Assembly (NCBI GenBank): GCA_047619485.1
Contig: JBLHKE010000129.1
Span: forward strand, 1-13,456
Direction: 5' to 3'
DNA from: JBLHKE01 sp047619485
GTDB lineage: Bacteria > Verrucomicrobiota > Verrucomicrobiia > Verrucomicrobiales > DEV007
Length of the DNA: 13,456 nucleotides
The stretch's first letter is position 1. Each line of letters begins with the position of its first letter. The position numbers were made by a program, and so were the translations under genes. A model generated the notes under the pieces. That model saw nothing but the letters and a program-made list of their open reading frames with translations. It was not told where the DNA came from and did not search any database. This document shows positions 1 through 9,200 of the stretch, piece by piece.

Positions 1-10
1 CAACTCCGTG

Positions 11-280
11 CTACGCCGACTCATCGGAATCAAATGCACCAAAGGCTCCCTGCATCGTGGCCGCTTCGATCGGTTCATCGCTCGGGTCACTGAGCGACTC
101 CAAGATCCTGCGCGCCCGGCCAGGTTCCTCCGATCCGAGGATCGACATCGCTTCCTTCAATGCACGCACGCGGTAGTCATCTTCTTGCCCGTGCCGCTGC
201 ACACGATCAAGAAATGCCGCGACATCAATCAGCTTGATGCGCGCGTCCATGAATCCGAGGTCGACTAGTTCGTTGGCCAT
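11..280 (-). CDS. Small conserved-looking hypothetical protein (89 aa)
   Basis: I do not recognise the family. The start is taken at the ATG whose complement is at 278-280, giving a protein beginning MANELVDLGF. Longer starts would run into the upstream gene, whose stop codon is at 282-284, so only one base separates the two genes and they are surely co-transcribed and probably translationally coupled. The protein is soluble, with no signal peptide or membrane segment. It is rich in Asp, Glu and Arg, and its middle part (about residues 15-65) looks alpha-helical with repeated charged heptad-like stretches. The C-terminal 25 residues are acidic and probably flexible. The stop is TAG at 11-13, so the gene is complete. 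Context suggests a link with the secreted beta-propeller protein upstream, but nothing visible fixes a function. Confidence 0.7.
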   Translation of the reverse strand: MANELVDLGFMDARIKLIDVAAFLDRVQRHGQEDDYRVRALKEAMSILGSEEPGRARRILESLSDPSDEPIEAATMQGAFGAFDSDESA

Positions 281-281
281 A

Positions 282-1556
282 TTAGAACTTACGCTTAGAT
301 CCAGAAAAACAGAACAGCTTCTTGCCAGCGCGTACCAGTAGCTTTCCATCGACAGGCACCGGCGCGGCGATGATCGATCCGCCCAAGTCCACTTCGCTGA
401 GCAACGCCATCCCCTCTTTTTCCAACCTCACACTGAACAGGGTGCCATCCTCGCGCCCCGCATACAAGACGTCCCCAGCGAGGATCGGCGAGGAGTAGAA
501 CTTATTGCTCGAGCGCGGCAGCTCCTCCTCCCAGATGTCCTCGCCCGATTTCAGATCGAGGCAGCGGATCACCCCACGGTCGGTCAACACGTAAGCGCGG
601 CCGTCTTTGGCAACCGGTGATGGGCAATCGGCACCGAAATTCTTCTTCCCCTCACGTTCCCACAAGCGGTTCTCCATGGTCACATTGCCTTTTCCACCGA
701 GCTTCACCCCAGCGATCATCTGCGTGCGCCCGTAGGCCACCACCGCGATCCCATCGCTGATGGCCGGCGAAGAAATCACCCGCCACATCGCCTCGTCGTT
801 CGGGTTGAACCCACCGCATTCCCACAACTTTTTCCCGTCCTTGACCGCATGCCCGGTCAGGCGATCCGCCCCCCAGGTGACAATCACGTCGCCGACCAGT
901 TGCGGAGTGGTGTAAGATTGGTCGCTCTCCTGCTTCGTCTTGTAAGTCCGATCCGTCTTCCACGCCAACTCCCCGGTCTGGCGATTGAACGCCACCAGGT
1001 AGGACGGCCCCTCCTGCATCACCGCCACCACAATGTTGTCACCCGCGAGCACCGGCGACGATCCGAGCGGCCACCACAGAGTGTCTTCTCCCCACTTTTC
1101 CTGAAGATTCACCTCCCACTTCTTCTCTCCATCGTGCGTCAGGGCAGCGAGCCGCCCGCTTTGAAAATACACAAACACGTGATCGGCATCGACCAGTGGC
1201 GACGGGTTGCTGGTGCTGCCGTTCTTGTGCACGCGCTGTCCTTTGCGATCCTTGCCGAGCACCTTCGTCCACAGCTCCTTGCCCTCCATGCTGTAGCAAA
1301 GAATGCTATCCTGATCATCGATCGGCACCGTTAGGAAAATTTTTCCATCATACACAGCAGGTGTTGAACTCCCCTTCCCCGGCAGCGTTTCTGACCACTG
1401 AAGATTTTTCTCCAGCGACAATTTCGACGGAAAAGCGCCTCCCTCAACCACCCCGTTGCCGGCTGGTCCGCGCCATTGTGGCCAGTTGTCAGCCGAGGCG
1501 GTGCCGTAGGCAGCTAGGCCAAAAATAGAACAAAGTAGAAGTCGAGTCGTCATCAT
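282..1556 (-). CDS. Secreted PQQ-binding-like beta-propeller repeat protein (BamB/quinoprotein-like)
   Basis: The predicted protein is about 424 aa with an N-terminal signal peptide: the segment MMTTRLLLCSIFGL is followed by a likely signal peptidase I site, TASA before DNW, so it acts in the periplasm or on the cell surface. Directly after it stands NWPQWRGPAGNGV, the typical opening of verrucomicrobial and planctomycetal PQQ-like propeller proteins. Repeated blades follow with 'G.V.ALD..TG...W' patterns, for example VAFNRQTGELAWKT, VRCLDLKSGEDIWEEE and LVDADHVFVYFQ. No dehydrogenase catalytic domain is visible, so a structural or binding role is more likely than alcohol oxidation. The open frame extends upstream to 1805, but that part overlaps divergent topB and lacks a signal peptide, so I start at the tandem ATGs at 1551-1556. 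An ATG 24 codons into the signal-like region upstream is a less likely alternative. Confidence 0.88.
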   Translation of the reverse strand: MMTTRLLLCSIFGLAAYGTASADNWPQWRGPAGNGVVEGGAFPSKLSLEKNLQWSETLPGKGSSTPAVYDGKIFLTVPIDDQDSILCYSMEGKELWTKVLGKDRKGQRVHKNGSTSNPSPLVDADHVFVYFQSGRLAALTHDGEKKWEVNLQEKWGEDTLWWPLGSSPVLAGDNIVVAVMQEGPSYLVAFNRQTGELAWKTDRTYKTKQESDQSYTTPQLVGDVIVTWGADRLTGHAVKDGKKLWECGGFNPNDEAMWRVISSPAISDGIAVVAYGRTQMIAGVKLGGKGNVTMENRLWEREGKKNFGADCPSPVAKDGRAYVLTDRGVIRCLDLKSGEDIWEEELPRSSNKFYSSPILAGDVLYAGREDGTLFSVRLEKEGMALLSEVDLGGSIIAAPVPVDGKLLVRAGKKLFCFSGSKRKF

Positions 1557-1619
1557 AGCGGAACCATCGCAAGCCCGACCAAGCATCGCAACTGCCAAAG
1601 ACCGCAAAACCGACGCCCC

Positions 1620-1646
1620 TTGACCGCAACGATTCGCCCCTATAGT
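1620..1646 (+). promoter_or_regulatory. Candidate sigma70-type promoter for topB in the divergent spacer
   Basis: The 169-bp spacer between the two divergent genes (1557-1725) must hold both promoters. On the plus strand TTGACC at 1620-1625 and TATAGT at 1641-1646 resemble -35 and -10 boxes, but the 15-bp spacing is shorter than the usual 17. A second A/T-rich stretch, TATAAA at 1694-1699, has no good partner box. I could not pick a convincing promoter for the minus-strand gene. This is a pattern match only. Confidence 0.25.
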
Positions 1647-1725
1647 GTGCGCCACCCCAAAATTGCTCATATCATTAGGATAATCAGAGCCACTATAAAT
1701 ATCTACTGAGGTTAAAAGAACAGGA

Positions 1726-4308
1726 ATGCCAAAAACGCTTATCATCGCCGAGAAACCCAGCGTTGCCACCGACCTCTCAAAAGTTCTCGCCAAGAAATTG
1801 GGCAAATTCGAGAAAAAGAAGGACTACTTCGAGAACGACCAGGCCATCATCTCCTCCGCCATCGGTCACCTCGTGGAGTTAAAAATGCCCACGACCCCGG
1901 AGGGCAAGAAACTCCCGTGGGGGTTCAAACACCTACCGCACATTCCTGAAAAATTCATCCTACAGCCGATCGAGCGCAACGAGTCGCGCTTCAAGCTCCT
2001 CAAGCGGCTGATGAATAAGAAGGACGTCGACACCATCATCAACGCTTGTGATGCCGGCCGCGAGGGTGAGTTGATCTTCCGCTACCTGCTCGACGAGGCA
2101 GGTGTAACAGGAAAGAAAATCCAGCGCCTGTGGATGCAGTCGATGACCAACGACGCCATCTTCGCCGCCTTCGACAAACTCCGCGACGGTGACGAGCTAC
2201 AGCCACTCGCCGACGCCGCCATCTGCCGCTCCGAGAGCGACTGGCTCATCGGCCTCAACGGCACCCGTGCCCTGACCGCTTACAACTCACGCAACGGCGG
2301 CTTCAACGTCACCACCGCTGGCCGCGTCCAGACCCCGACCCTCGCCATCCTCGCCGAGCGCGAAGTCGAGATCCGCAGTTTCGTCTCCGATGACTACTGG
2401 GAGGTCCATGGCGATTTCAAAGTCGAAGCAGGCAATTACGCCGGCCGCTGGTTCCGCGAGGACTTCAAAAAAGACCCCGCCAAAGAACACGGTCGTGCCG
2501 AGCGCATCTGGACATCTGAAGAAGCCCACATCATCCGCGACCGCTGCGAGGGCAAAGAGGGAATCGTCGAGGAGAAAAAGAAGCCGACCAAGCAGGGCGC
2601 CCCACAGCTCTACGACTTGACCACCTTGCAGCGCGAGGCCGGTAGCCGTTTTGGTTTCAGCGCCAAGCGCACCCTGCAGTTGGCGCAGGCACTCTACGAT
2701 CGCTACAAACTCCTCACCTACCCGAGAACCGACTCCCGCTACCTGCCCGAGGATTACCTCAAGACGGTCGAGGAGAACATCGCTGGCTTCGAGCGCGCCG
2801 CGCCGAACAACGCCTTCCCAAAGGAAATTTCCGGTTTTGCCGCGCACATCCTAAAGAACAAGCTCATCACGCCGAGCAAACGTATCTTCGACAACTCCAA
2901 GATCAGTGATCACTTTGCGATCATCCCGACTGGGAAAATCCCCGCCGGCGGTCTCGAAGAGCCCGCGCTGAAGCTCTACGACCACGTGCTGCGCCGTTTC
3001 CTCTCGGTCTTCTACCCAGCGGCGGAGTTCGAGAACACCTCGCGAATTACGCGCATCGGCGAGGACACCTTTAAGACTGACGGCAAAGTGTTGATCGTCC
3101 CCGGCTGGCTCGAAGTCTACGGCCGCAAGCCCGGCGTCCCAGATGGCAAAGACGAACTCGTCCCCGCCAAAGATGGCGAGCGCGCGCTCGCCATCGCTGT
3201 CGAGGTCCAGGACAAACAAACGCGCCCACCGGCGCGTTTTACAGAATCGACCCTCCTCAGCGCCATGGAGACCGCCGGCAAACGCGTCGACGACGAGGCT
3301 CTGCGCGAGGCAATGAGCGAACGTGGACTCGGCACCCCGGCCACCCGAGCGGCCACCATCGAAGGCCTGATCAACCAGAAATACATGGAGCGCAACGAGC
3401 TGAATAAGCGCGAGCTGATCACCACCAACAAAGGCATCGCGCTCATTCAACAACTGCATGACATCGGACTGAAAGAACTCGGATCGCCCGAGATGACCGG
3501 CGAGTGGGAGCACAAGCTCAAAGAGATGGAGCACGGTCGGCTCGACCGAGAAACCTTCATGAACGAGATCAAGGCGGTGACCAAGAACCTCGTCAAGCGC
3601 ACCCAAGACTACACCCAGGAACTGATCGACAAGAAGTATCCAGACCTGGTAGTCCCCTGCCCGATCTGTCACGCCGACAGCCTCAAACAGACCGACGGAA
3701 CGTTCGAGTGCCACGACACAGAGTGCAAATTCCGCACCAAGCGATTCGTCGCTAGCCACGAGGTCACGACTGCCGAGGCCAAAGATCTTTTCACTAAGGG
3801 AACCACCGAATACATCCCGACGTTCAAGAGCCGCTTCGGTCAACCGTTCACCGCCCAGTTGGTCTTGACGGAGGACTTCAAAGTCACCTTCAAGTTCGAA
3901 GGCGACGACGAGAAGCAGAAGGAGCTCGACAACCTCAACGACGAGCAGATGATCGCGTCAGTCCTCAACCCGGAGACCGGCAAAGAGGCCAAAATCTACG
4001 AGACCGAAGCCGCCTACCTGGCTCCGGAGCTCGCCAAGAAAAAGAGCAAGACCGGCGTCCGCGTCAGCAAGACCTTGCTCGGGCAAGAAGTGTCCACCGA
4101 GCAGGCCGTCAAACTCTTCACCGAAGGCAAGACGGACCTGTTGACCGAGTTCGTCTCGAAGAAGAAAGGCAACCGCAAGTTCAGCGCGTTCCTGAAACTG
4201 AATCTCGAGACTGGCAAGATCGACTGGGAGTTCCCACCGCGTGCCAAGAAGACAGCGAAGAAGAAAACGGCCGCCAAAAAGAAGACCGCGGCCAAGGGGG
4301 ACGACTAA
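1726..4308 (+). CDS. topB: DNA topoisomerase III (type IA topoisomerase)
   Basis: An 860-aa type IA topoisomerase, which cuts one DNA strand through a 5'-phosphotyrosine link and passes the other, acting in decatenation and recombination intermediates. The N-terminal Toprim domain begins MPKTLIIAEKPSVA with catalytic Glu9, and its acidic motif DAGREGE spans residues 109-115. The active-site tyrosine is Y332 in LLTYPRTDSRYLP. The GLGTPATRA block and the 'N-K-REL-TTNKG' stretch are typical of the TopB branch. The C-terminal part has a four-cysteine zinc-ribbon-like motif (C645, C648, C662, C667), two copies of the topoisomerase C-terminal repeat (about 673-725 and 776-838), and a lysine/alanine tail (about 839-860). 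The ATG at 1726 follows a purine-rich stretch with GAGG at 1708-1711. It is longer than E. coli TopB (about 650 aa) because of these C-terminal additions. lnt follows 59 bp downstream on the same strand. Confidence 0.96.
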   Translation: MPKTLIIAEKPSVATDLSKVLAKKLGKFEKKKDYFENDQAIISSAIGHLVELKMPTTPEGKKLPWGFKHLPHIPEKFILQPIERNESRFKLLKRLMNKKDVDTIINACDAGREGELIFRYLLDEAGVTGKKIQRLWMQSMTNDAIFAAFDKLRDGDELQPLADAAICRSESDWLIGLNGTRALTAYNSRNGGFNVTTAGRVQTPTLAILAEREVEIRSFVSDDYWEVHGDFKVEAGNYAGRWFREDFKKDPAKEHGRAERIWTSEEAHIIRDRCEGKEGIVEEKKKPTKQGAPQLYDLTTLQREAGSRFGFSAKRTLQLAQALYDRYKLLTYPRTDSRYLPEDYLKTVEENIAGFERAAPNNAFPKEISGFAAHILKNKLITPSKRIFDNSKISDHFAIIPTGKIPAGGLEEPALKLYDHVLRRFLSVFYPAAEFENTSRITRIGEDTFKTDGKVLIVPGWLEVYGRKPGVPDGKDELVPAKDGERALAIAVEVQDKQTRPPARFTESTLLSAMETAGKRVDDEALREAMSERGLGTPATRAATIEGLINQKYMERNELNKRELITTNKGIALIQQLHDIGLKELGSPEMTGEWEHKLKEMEHGRLDRETFMNEIKAVTKNLVKRTQDYTQELIDKKYPDLVVPCPICHADSLKQTDGTFECHDTECKFRTKRFVASHEVTTAEAKDLFTKGTTEYIPTFKSRFGQPFTAQLVLTEDFKVTFKFEGDDEKQKELDNLNDEQMIASVLNPETGKEAKIYETEAAYLAPELAKKKSKTGVRVSKTLLGQEVSTEQAVKLFTEGKTDLLTEFVSKKKGNRKFSAFLKLNLETGKIDWEFPPRAKKTAKKKTAAKKKTAAKGDD

Positions 4309-4337
4309 CCCACGGGAGCGTGGGCGCCCCGCCCGCA
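4309..4337. repeat. GC-rich palindromic (REP-like) unit between topB and lnt
   Basis: Just after the topB stop, CCCACG at 4309-4314 pairs with CGTGGG at 4319-4324 around a GGAG loop. An overlapping palindrome GGGCGCCCCGCCC (4322-4334) can also fold. There is no T-tract, so it is a poor intrinsic terminator. The string GGAGC-GTGGGCGCCCCGCCCG matches the core of the inverted repeat at 6039-6115 (GGAGC, two or three bases, then GGGCG-TCT-CGCCC). The shared core suggests a dispersed repeat family rather than chance, although two copies in one window are thin evidence. Confidence 0.5.
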
Positions 4338-4367
4338 TCAACCTGATCAGCAAAGCTCGAGAGCGCA

Positions 4368-6041
4368 GTGCCAAAGCCACTCCAATACTGGCCCTATCTG
4401 GCCGCCCCCCTCGGCGGTGCCCTGCTCAGCCTCTGCTACCCGCCATTCGACTACTCCGGTTTCATCTGGGCGTTCCTGATTCCGCTTTTTGCCGCCCTCT
4501 GGTCCGCCCCCGCCAAGCCGAAACATCCGATTCTCCGCGGATCCATCCTCGGCTACCTATTCGGACTCGCGTTTTTTGGCATCAACCTCAGCTGGATCAG
4601 TGAGGTGCACCCGGCGGCGATCTGCATCGCCTTCTACCTCGCGCTCTACCCGGCCGTCTTTGGCTGCATCGCTAGCACCCTCGGTCGCCCGCGCGACGAA
4701 CAACTCTGCCCGACCGGATCGACCAACAAGTGGCCAACCACCTTCGCTGTCGCCCGCACGACTATCCGCGTCTCCCTGATAAACGCCGCGGCCTGGACCG
4801 GTCTTGAATACCTCCGCGGCATCCTCTTCACGGGCTTTGGTTGGAACGGCCTCGGCGTCGCCTTCCACGACGAACTCCTCGTCCTCGCCCAACCAGCCGA
4901 CATCATCGGCGTCACCGGGCTCTCATTCATGATCGTGTTCGTCGGCACCACCTTCGCCGCCACCCTGCGACGACTCCAACTCGAGATCCACAACGCCACC
5001 ATGCGCCCGCACCTCGACTTCGCCGCCGCCGTGGCCATGATCATCGCCTTCTTCTTTTACGGTATCGCGAAAACCACCCAGAAGCCGGCCGAGGATCCCA
5101 TCGTGGTCAAGACGCTCCTCGTCCAAGCCAACATCCCCCAGGAAGAAAAATGGGATCAGGCCTACATCAAAGAAATCTACGACAGCTACGAGAAACTCAC
5201 CGTCCCGGTCGTCGCCTCCTCGCCACTCGATCTGGTCATCTGGCCAGAGTCCGCGCTGCCGCTGGAATACTACTACAACGGCAACTACCACGAGACCTAC
5301 TTCAACCGCCTGCTGGCCGAGAACGATTACACGCTCATCTTCGGCACCAATGAGAACGCCATCAGTGAAGGTTACTTCAACTCGATCATGACGATGCGCG
5401 GCAACACCGACAGCAGGCAGTCCTATCGCAAGATCCACCTCGTCCCCTTCGGTGAATACGTCCCCTTCCGCGGCAAGATCAAACCTCTCAACTTCCTCGA
5501 AGATATCATCGGCGGCGACTTTGACCGCGGCACCAGCACCGACCCTCTCCCCCTAACAAAACCAGAACCATTCAGCGTCATTCCGACGATCTGTTTCGAG
5601 GATACCATCGGTCGCCTCACACGAAAATTCGTCCGCAGCGAACCCCAGCTCATCGTCAACTGCACCAACGACGGCTGGTTCGGCCAGAGCGCCTGTTCGC
5701 GCCAGCACATGGCCAACGCCAAATTCCGCTGCATCGAACTGCGGCGCCCGATGGCGCGTGCGGCCAATACCGGCGTCACCTGCGTCATCGACGAGACCGG
5801 ATCGCTCGATGATCGCCGCCAGGGCGGCTACGAACCACGCATCATCCGCGAAGGAGGCGCTGGCAGCAGCAGCTTTGTCCAGGGCTTCATGTCGACCCGC
5901 ATCGCCCTCGACCGCAACCCACCTATCACTTTCTACGCCAAACACGGCGACCTATTTTCGATCCTCTGCGGGCTCGGCGCAGCACTCGCCGTAGTGGTGA
6001 CCTCTGGTCGCCATCTCTTGCAAAAACAACGCGACAACTAA
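4368..6041 (+). CDS. lnt: Apolipoprotein N-acyltransferase
   Basis: A 557-aa inner-membrane enzyme that transfers an acyl chain from phospholipid to the N-terminal cysteine of apolipoproteins, the last step in lipoprotein maturation. The N-terminal 240 residues are mostly hydrophobic helices (for example PLGGALLSLCYPPFDYSGF and GLSFMIVFVGTTFAATLRR). The nitrilase-like catalytic domain follows (about 250-500). The catalytic Glu-Lys-Cys triad is visible: E294 in WPES, K355 in YRKIHLVPFGEYVPF and C409 in TICFED. The family block NDGWFGQSACSRQHMANAKFR follows, then a final membrane segment (about 525-545). The start is GTG at 4368, because an in-frame TGA at 4344 leaves no other start and GAGAG lies four bases before it. 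It is slightly longer than E. coli Lnt (512 aa), mainly through a hydrophilic loop around residues 104-125. It probably shares a transcript with topB. Confidence 0.95.
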   Translation: MPKPLQYWPYLAAPLGGALLSLCYPPFDYSGFIWAFLIPLFAALWSAPAKPKHPILRGSILGYLFGLAFFGINLSWISEVHPAAICIAFYLALYPAVFGCIASTLGRPRDEQLCPTGSTNKWPTTFAVARTTIRVSLINAAAWTGLEYLRGILFTGFGWNGLGVAFHDELLVLAQPADIIGVTGLSFMIVFVGTTFAATLRRLQLEIHNATMRPHLDFAAAVAMIIAFFFYGIAKTTQKPAEDPIVVKTLLVQANIPQEEKWDQAYIKEIYDSYEKLTVPVVASSPLDLVIWPESALPLEYYYNGNYHETYFNRLLAENDYTLIFGTNENAISEGYFNSIMTMRGNTDSRQSYRKIHLVPFGEYVPFRGKIKPLNFLEDIIGGDFDRGTSTDPLPLTKPEPFSVIPTICFEDTIGRLTRKFVRSEPQLIVNCTNDGWFGQSACSRQHMANAKFRCIELRRPMARAANTGVTCVIDETGSLDDRRQGGYEPRIIREGGAGSSSFVQGFMSTRIALDRNPPITFYAKHGDLFSILCGLGAALAVVVTSGRHLLQKQRDN

Positions 6042-6115
6042 AATCAAGGAGCCAGGGGCGTCTCGCCCCGACACATAGCAACACGCGGCGAGACGCTCCA
6101 TGCTCCTTGATTTTT
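6039..6115 (+). terminator. Long inverted repeat after lnt, probable bidirectional terminator or REP-like element
   Basis: The arm 6039-6070 and the reverse complement of 6084-6115 match at 27 of 32 positions, separated by a 13-base loop. The outer parts are AAAATCAAGGAGC and GCTCCTTGATTTT, and the inner parts GGCGTCTCGCC and GGCGAGACGC. The right arm ends in TTTTT and the left begins with AAAA, so it could stop transcription from either side. The left arm begins within the lnt stop codon. Each arm also contains its own small palindrome (GGGGCG-TCT-CGCCCC at 6055-6069), a nested design more like a repetitive extragenic palindrome than a plain terminator. Confidence 0.65.
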
Positions 6116-6116
6116 G

Positions 6117-6148
6117 AACCTGTCGGCCGAATAATTCCGACAGACTCC
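6117..6148. repeat. Short palindrome resembling fused ends of the MITE at 9399-9565
   Basis: CTGTCGG at 6120-6126 and CCGACAG at 6137-6143 form a perfect 7-bp inverted repeat around a 10-base A/T-rich loop. The wider context, GAACCTGTCGG on the left and CCGACAGACTCC on the right, closely parallels the two ends of the element at 9399-9565 (GAGCCTGTCGG and CCGACAGCCTCC). It could be a relic of the same element with its interior deleted. The flanking CTAG seen at the larger copy is absent here. Confidence 0.45.
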
Positions 6149-6207
6149 TCTTATCGCCACGCTCCTACGTCCAATCTGCTCTCCGACGGGGGTATTCTCA
6201 TAACATC

Positions 6208-9200
6208 ATGCGTCTCCTACCCATATTTCTTCTAGTATTCGTCGCCTCGGCCCAAGCCGCGAAGATCGAATTCAACCGCGACGTCCGCCCGATCCTGTCC
6301 AACAACTGCTTCTATTGCCACGGACCAGACGAGAACCACCGCAAGGCGGATCTGCGGCTCGACAACCGCGCTGGCGCGATCGAGGAGCGCAAGGGAGATC
6401 GAGCGATCGACCCGACCGCGCTCTCTGACTCCGAACTCATCCACCGCATCCTCTCCACCGACGAGGATGAGATGATGCCGCCGCCCGAAACCCATCACAA
6501 ACTAACTGCGGCAGAGAAACAGACCCTCAAGGAATGGGTCGAGCAGGGTGCCGAGTACCAAGATCACTGGTCGTTCATCGCCCCGGAGAAATCACCAGTG
6601 CCGCAGAACGGCGCCGCGCACCCGATCGATGCGTTCCTCCTAGAACAGGTCAAAAGCGCTGGCCTCGGCCCGCTGCCAGCAGCTAGCAAGGAGACGCTCA
6701 TCCGCCGGGTCAGCCTAGATCTGACCGGGCTGCCCCCAACTCCCGCCGAGGTCGACGCATTCGTCGCCGACCCGTCACCCGACGCCTACGGAAAACTGGT
6801 CGACCGCCTGCTCGCCAGCCCCCACTATGGTGAGCGCATGACCCTCGACTGGATGGACGCCGCCCGCTACGGCGACTCCTCCGTCATGCACGCCGACGGT
6901 CCGCGCGACATGTGGCCATGGCGTGATTGGGTCATCAAGGCCTACAACGACAACATGCCATTCGATCAGTTCACGATCGAACAGCTCGCCGGTGACCTGC
7001 TACCAGACGCCACGAACCAGCAGAAGATCGCCAGCGGCTTCAACCGCAACCATGCCACCTCCGATGAAGGCGGCGCCATTCCGGAGGAACTACGCGTTAG
7101 CTACGTCGTCGATCGCGTCAAGACCACCAGCACCGTGTGGCTCGCATTGAGCATGGAATGTGCGCAGTGTCATGATCACAAATACGACCCGATTTCGCAG
7201 AAGGATTACTACAAGTTTTTCGCGTATTTCAACAACACCACCGACCCGGGGATGCAGTCCCGAAACGGAAATCAGGCACCAGTCGTCACCGTTGTTTCGA
7301 CACAAGCACAGGTGGCAATCGACGCTGCTGCCAAGCGTCACCAAGAAGCGATTGCAAAGCTCGATGCGCACAAGAAGGCAGCCGATCCAGCCTTCCAAGC
7401 GTGGTTGGCCGAAGCAGAGAAAAACGCCAGCAGCCAGCGTCCTGAGCCAACTGGCCTGACCCACCAATTCCCCCTCACAGAACGCAAAGGCAAACAGATC
7501 TCCAACGCGGTGACCAAGGCAAAGGGCAACGGATCAAAGCTCACGCCAGTAAAACGCGACACCTTGGATCGCGGCCTCAAGTTCGACGGCAAGACCAGCT
7601 ACGCCTTCGACAAACACCCTCCGCTCGAGCGCGATCAGGCCTTCACTTTCTCCAGCTGGCTAAAGCTCCCACAGAGTTCTAGCGGCTCCGTCCTCGCCCG
7701 CATGGACGTCAGCAAAGACTATCGCGGCTACGACCTCTGGGTGCAGGGGCGTAGCATCGGCACCCACATCATCAGCGCCTGGCCAAGCAACGCCATCAAG
7801 GTCGTGAGCACCGAGGAGCTCACCGCCAACCGCTGGCATCACGTGTCCCTCAGCTACGACGGTTCGTCGACTCCCGAAGGGATCAAGATCTACATCGATG
7901 GCAAACTCACCACCAACAAGGTTGAACAGAATAGCCTCAATGGCTCGATCGCCACCGACACCCCATTCCGCATCGGCAGCCGCTCGCAAGGTGGTCATTT
8001 CAACGGTGAGGCCGACGACATCCGTATCTACGATCACGTCCTCAACCAGGATGAGATCGCCAGCCTCGGCGGCAATCCGATCGCAGCCATCCTTGCCACA
8101 GCCAAGGACAAGCGCACGCCCGAGCAACGTGAACAACTGCTGAGCTACTACCTCAATACCTCTGATAAAATGTTCCAGTCGCTGACCGCCGCAGTCGGCA
8201 AGCTCGGCACCACTGAGAAGAATCTGCGCGACCAGAACAAAGTCACCTCGATGATCATGCAGGACGAGGTCAACAAGCCCCGCATGACCTACGTGCTCGA
8301 CCGCGGCCAGTATGACTCACCAATCAAAGACGAGATCATCCCGATCGGTGTACCGGCCGCGCTCGGCGCGCTACCGGGAGGTGCCCCTGCAAACCGCCTC
8401 GGCCTCGCCCAGTGGCTCACCCGCCCCGACCATCCCCTCACCGCTCGCGTGGCAGTCAACCGACTGTGGACGACCTTCTTCGGTACCGGACTGGTCAAGA
8501 CAAGCGGCGACTTCGGCAACCAAGGTGAGTGGCCGAGCCACCCGCAACTCCTTGACTGGCTGGCAGTCGATTTCGTCGAAAATGGTTGGGACACCAAGCA
8601 CGCGATCAAGCAGATTGTCACCAGTGAGGCCTATAAGCGCAACTCGGCGACGACGCCAGAACTGCTCGAACGAGATCCTGAGAATCGCCTGCTAGCACGT
8701 GGCCCACGCTTTCGCCTGCACGCCGAATTCATCCGCGACAACGCCCTCGCCATCTCCGGACTCCTCGTTCCAAAGGTCGGTGGTCCAGGCGTCAAACCCT
8801 ACCAGCCAGCCAACATCTGGAACGAGGTATCGCTCAACGGTGGCCTGCGCTACAAACGCGATAGCGGCGAGAAGCTCTACCGGCGTGCGATGTATACCTA
8901 CTGGAAACGCAGTGCCCCGCTCCCGAGCATGCTCATCTTCGACGTCCCGACCCGTGAGATGTGCGCCGTGCAACGCCCGCGCACCAACACGCCATTGCAA
9001 GCGCTCGTCACCCTCAACGATCCACAGTTCGTCGAAGCCGCCCGCGCACTCGCTCAGCGGCTCATCAAAGAAGCAGCCACGACCGAGGCGCGCATCGATC
9101 TGGCGTTCCGACTGGCGACTGCCCGACACCCGAACGCCCGCGAGATCGAGATCTTGAAAAACACCCTCGCAACCCAGACTGAGATCTTCAAATCTGACCA

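Noticed and set aside
1557..1805. N-terminal extension of the beta-propeller frame by 83 codons
   Set aside because: It would run into the topB coding region on the other strand and would bury the signal peptide, which starts cleanly at the ATGs at 1551-1556.
2851..3843. 330-codon minus-strand frame inside topB
   Set aside because: It is a shadow of the GC-rich topB codons; the translation is low in complexity and the plus-strand frame has complete topoisomerase motifs.
4923..5438. 171-codon minus-strand frame inside lnt
   Set aside because: It is antisense to conserved lnt motifs including the catalytic Glu294, and its translation is valine/glycine-rich shadow sequence.
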